Positions 5,113 to 6,035 of a stretch of DNA of 6,035 bases are shown here, piece after piece (the first letter of the stretch is position 1; each line of letters opens with the position of its first letter). The stretch comes from JBAWAP01 sp049589355. GTDB lineage: Bacteria; Chloroflexota; Anaerolineae; VGOG01. The position numbers and the translations under genes were made by a program. The notes under the pieces are model-generated. The model had not been told where the DNA came from. It saw only the letters and a list, made by a program, of their open reading frames with translations, and did no database searches. Location: NCBI GenBank assembly GCA_049589355.1, contig JBAWAP010000317.1:1-6035 (forward strand), read 5' to 3'.

Positions 5113-6035
5113 ATGCACTTTGTCATCATCGGCAACGGTGTGGCTGGCGTCACCGCCGCCAGAGCCCTCTCAGAGGGAGGGGCTGAGGTCGAGGTTTATA
5201 CCCAGGAAGCACATCACTACTATCCCCGACCACGCCTCCAGAGATTCCTGGCCGGGGAGATCGAGTTGGAGGATCTGTATCTCTATTCCCCAGCCTGGTA
5301 CGAGGGGCAGGGCATCGCCGTGCACCTGGGGGCTGAGGTAATGGGGCTAGACCCCACTGCGAAGCGGATTGCCCTGGCCGCTTGTACTGAGCGCAGTCGA
5401 AGTAATGGCTGCGAGGTTTCCTACGACCGGCTGCTCCTGGCCACCGGCAGCCGCCCCTTTATCCCACCCATCGAGGGCGTGGACAAGGAAGGCGTCTTCA
5501 CCCTTCGTACTATCGAGGATGCCCTGGCCATCAGAAGGTGGGCCGAAGGGGCGAAGCGTGCCGTGGTCGTAGGTGGTGGGCTTTTGGGCCTGGAAGCGGC
5601 CAGAGCCCTCATGGTGCTGGGATTGAGGGTGACCGTTCTGGAGTACGAGTCCTATCTCCTTCAGCGCCAGCTCGATGCCGAGGGAGGGGCGCTGCTGAGA
5701 AAGCTGATAGGCGCTATGGGCATCGAGGTGGCCTTGAATGCCTCCTCGCAGGCTATCTTGGGCGACGGACAGGCCACGGGGGTTCTGCTGCAGGACGGCC
5801 GGACGATAGAGGGAGATCTGATCCTCATTTCAACAGGCATTCGCTCTAATGTGAAGTTGGCCCAGGAGGCTGGTCTGGAGGTCCATCGGGGCGTGGTGGT
5901 GGATGAGCACCTGCGGACTAGCGCCGAGGACATCTACGCTGCTGGCGACGTGGCCGAGTTTCAAGGTCGGGTCTACGGTATCATCCCAGCCGCATTGGAG
6001 CAGGCGAGGACGGCGGCGCTGAACATGCTCGGTGA
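5113..6035 (+). CDS. FAD/NAD(P)-dependent oxidoreductase, rubredoxin reductase/NADH oxidase-like (3' end outside window)
   Basis: The first 307 residues of a class I pyridine nucleotide-disulfide oxidoreductase-fold flavoprotein that passes electrons from NAD(P)H through FAD to an acceptor. Visible in order: FAD-binding GNGVAG at 7-12, LLLATGSRPFIPP at about 107-119, the NAD(P) Rossmann motif VVVGGGLLGLEAA at 151-163 with Glu177 after the second strand (typical for NADH preference), and the second FAD motif IYAAGDVAEF at 274-283. The region YYPRPRLQRFLAGE (36-49) is where CoA-disulfide reductases and NADH oxidases carry their redox cysteine; none is there, so the enzyme resembles rubredoxin or NirB-type reductases. 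Family members are usually about 380-450 residues, so roughly 100 or more are missing. ATG 5113 has AAAAGG upstream. Residues about 91-98 come from a short repeat. A role as reductase for the upstream oxidoreductase is suggested only by adjacency. Confidence 0.9.
   Translation, partial: MHFVIIGNGVAGVTAARALSEGGAEVEVYTQEAHHYYPRPRLQRFLAGEIELEDLYLYSPAWYEGQGIAVHLGAEVMGLDPTAKRIALAACTERSRSNGCEVSYDRLLLATGSRPFIPPIEGVDKEGVFTLRTIEDALAIRRWAEGAKRAVVVGGGLLGLEAARALMVLGLRVTVLEYESYLLQRQLDAEGGALLRKLIGAMGIEVALNASSQAILGDGQATGVLLQDGRTIEGDLILISTGIRSNVKLAQEAGLEVHRGVVVDEHLRTSAEDIYAAGDVAEFQGRVYGIIPAALEQARTAALNMLG
5385..5404. repeat. Short dispersed palindromic-type repeat inside the flavoprotein gene
   Basis: TACTGAGCGCAGTCGAAGTA has matching ends (TACT/AGTA) and resembles the CTTCGACTGCGCTCAGT class of short repeats that I recall scattered through many bacterial genomes. 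It is read in frame as CTERSRS(N), a peptide often seen where such repeats enter genes. It sits between KRIALA and GCEVSYDRLLLATG, where relatives normally have a short turn, so it appears as an insertion of about eight or nine residues in a surface loop. Confidence 0.6.

Noticed and set aside
5021..5341. 106-residue + strand open frame overlapping the flavoprotein start
   Set aside because: It runs out of frame across the FAD-binding N-terminus of the flavoprotein, which has clear motifs. Its own peptide is Ser/Arg-rich with no pattern.
1..6035. tRNA, rRNA, CRISPR array or transposase genes
   Set aside because: I saw no cloverleaf-like segments, rRNA signatures, regularly spaced direct repeats or transposase motifs on either strand.

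Overview
The window is one strand of a GC-rich (roughly 60 %), tightly packed bacterial chromosome. Every convincing gene reads on the + strand, with gaps of 7 to 122 bases. Strong Shine-Dalgarno sites, one TTG start, a CstB-like sulfur enzyme with an HRNEDY motif, and a two-domain glutaredoxin-like oxidoreductase fit a Chloroflexota (Anaerolineae-type) anaerobe or facultative anaerobe. That assignment is an inference from protein character, not a phylogenetic result. UGA is a normal stop for several genes here, so the standard bacterial code applies.

Layout. Bases 1-62 hold the hydrophobic tail of an upstream membrane protein. An L-lactate dehydrogenase (95-1081) with all catalytic residues follows, then a small unrecognised protein (1133-1378) and a DUF202-like membrane protein (1440-1819) whose frame is broken by one base. 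Next comes a sulfur/redox group: a CstB-like fusion of a persulfide dioxygenase domain with two rhodanese domains (1864-3222); a 122-base gap with a plausible promoter and a small dyad; a tandem-domain rhodanese (3345-4220); a two-domain protein disulfide oxidoreductase (4262-4912); a short puzzling coding-like stretch (4939-5105); and an FAD/NAD oxidoreductase (5113 to the window end, incomplete).

The main discovery is in the protein disulfide oxidoreductase. A conventional reading stops at TGA 4685-4687, but the same frame continues to TAG at 4910-4912 and completes the second thioredoxin-fold domain. The TGA lies exactly at the first cysteine of the expected CPYC redox motif, giving UPYC. 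A hairpin whose apical loop lies 22 bases beyond the TGA has the geometry of a bacterial SECIS element. The gene is best read as a selenoprotein of 216 residues, not a truncated gene plus a fragment.

How the genes may work together (inference): the CstB-like enzyme and the rhodanese handle sulfane sulfur (persulfides, thiosulfate), the seleno-oxidoreductase reduces disulfides or persulfides, and the flavoprotein could supply electrons from NAD(P)H. Two further oddities are an in-frame copy of a short dispersed repeat inside the flavoprotein gene, and a 170-base stretch whose most protein-like frame contains two more TGA codons, each followed by a small hairpin.
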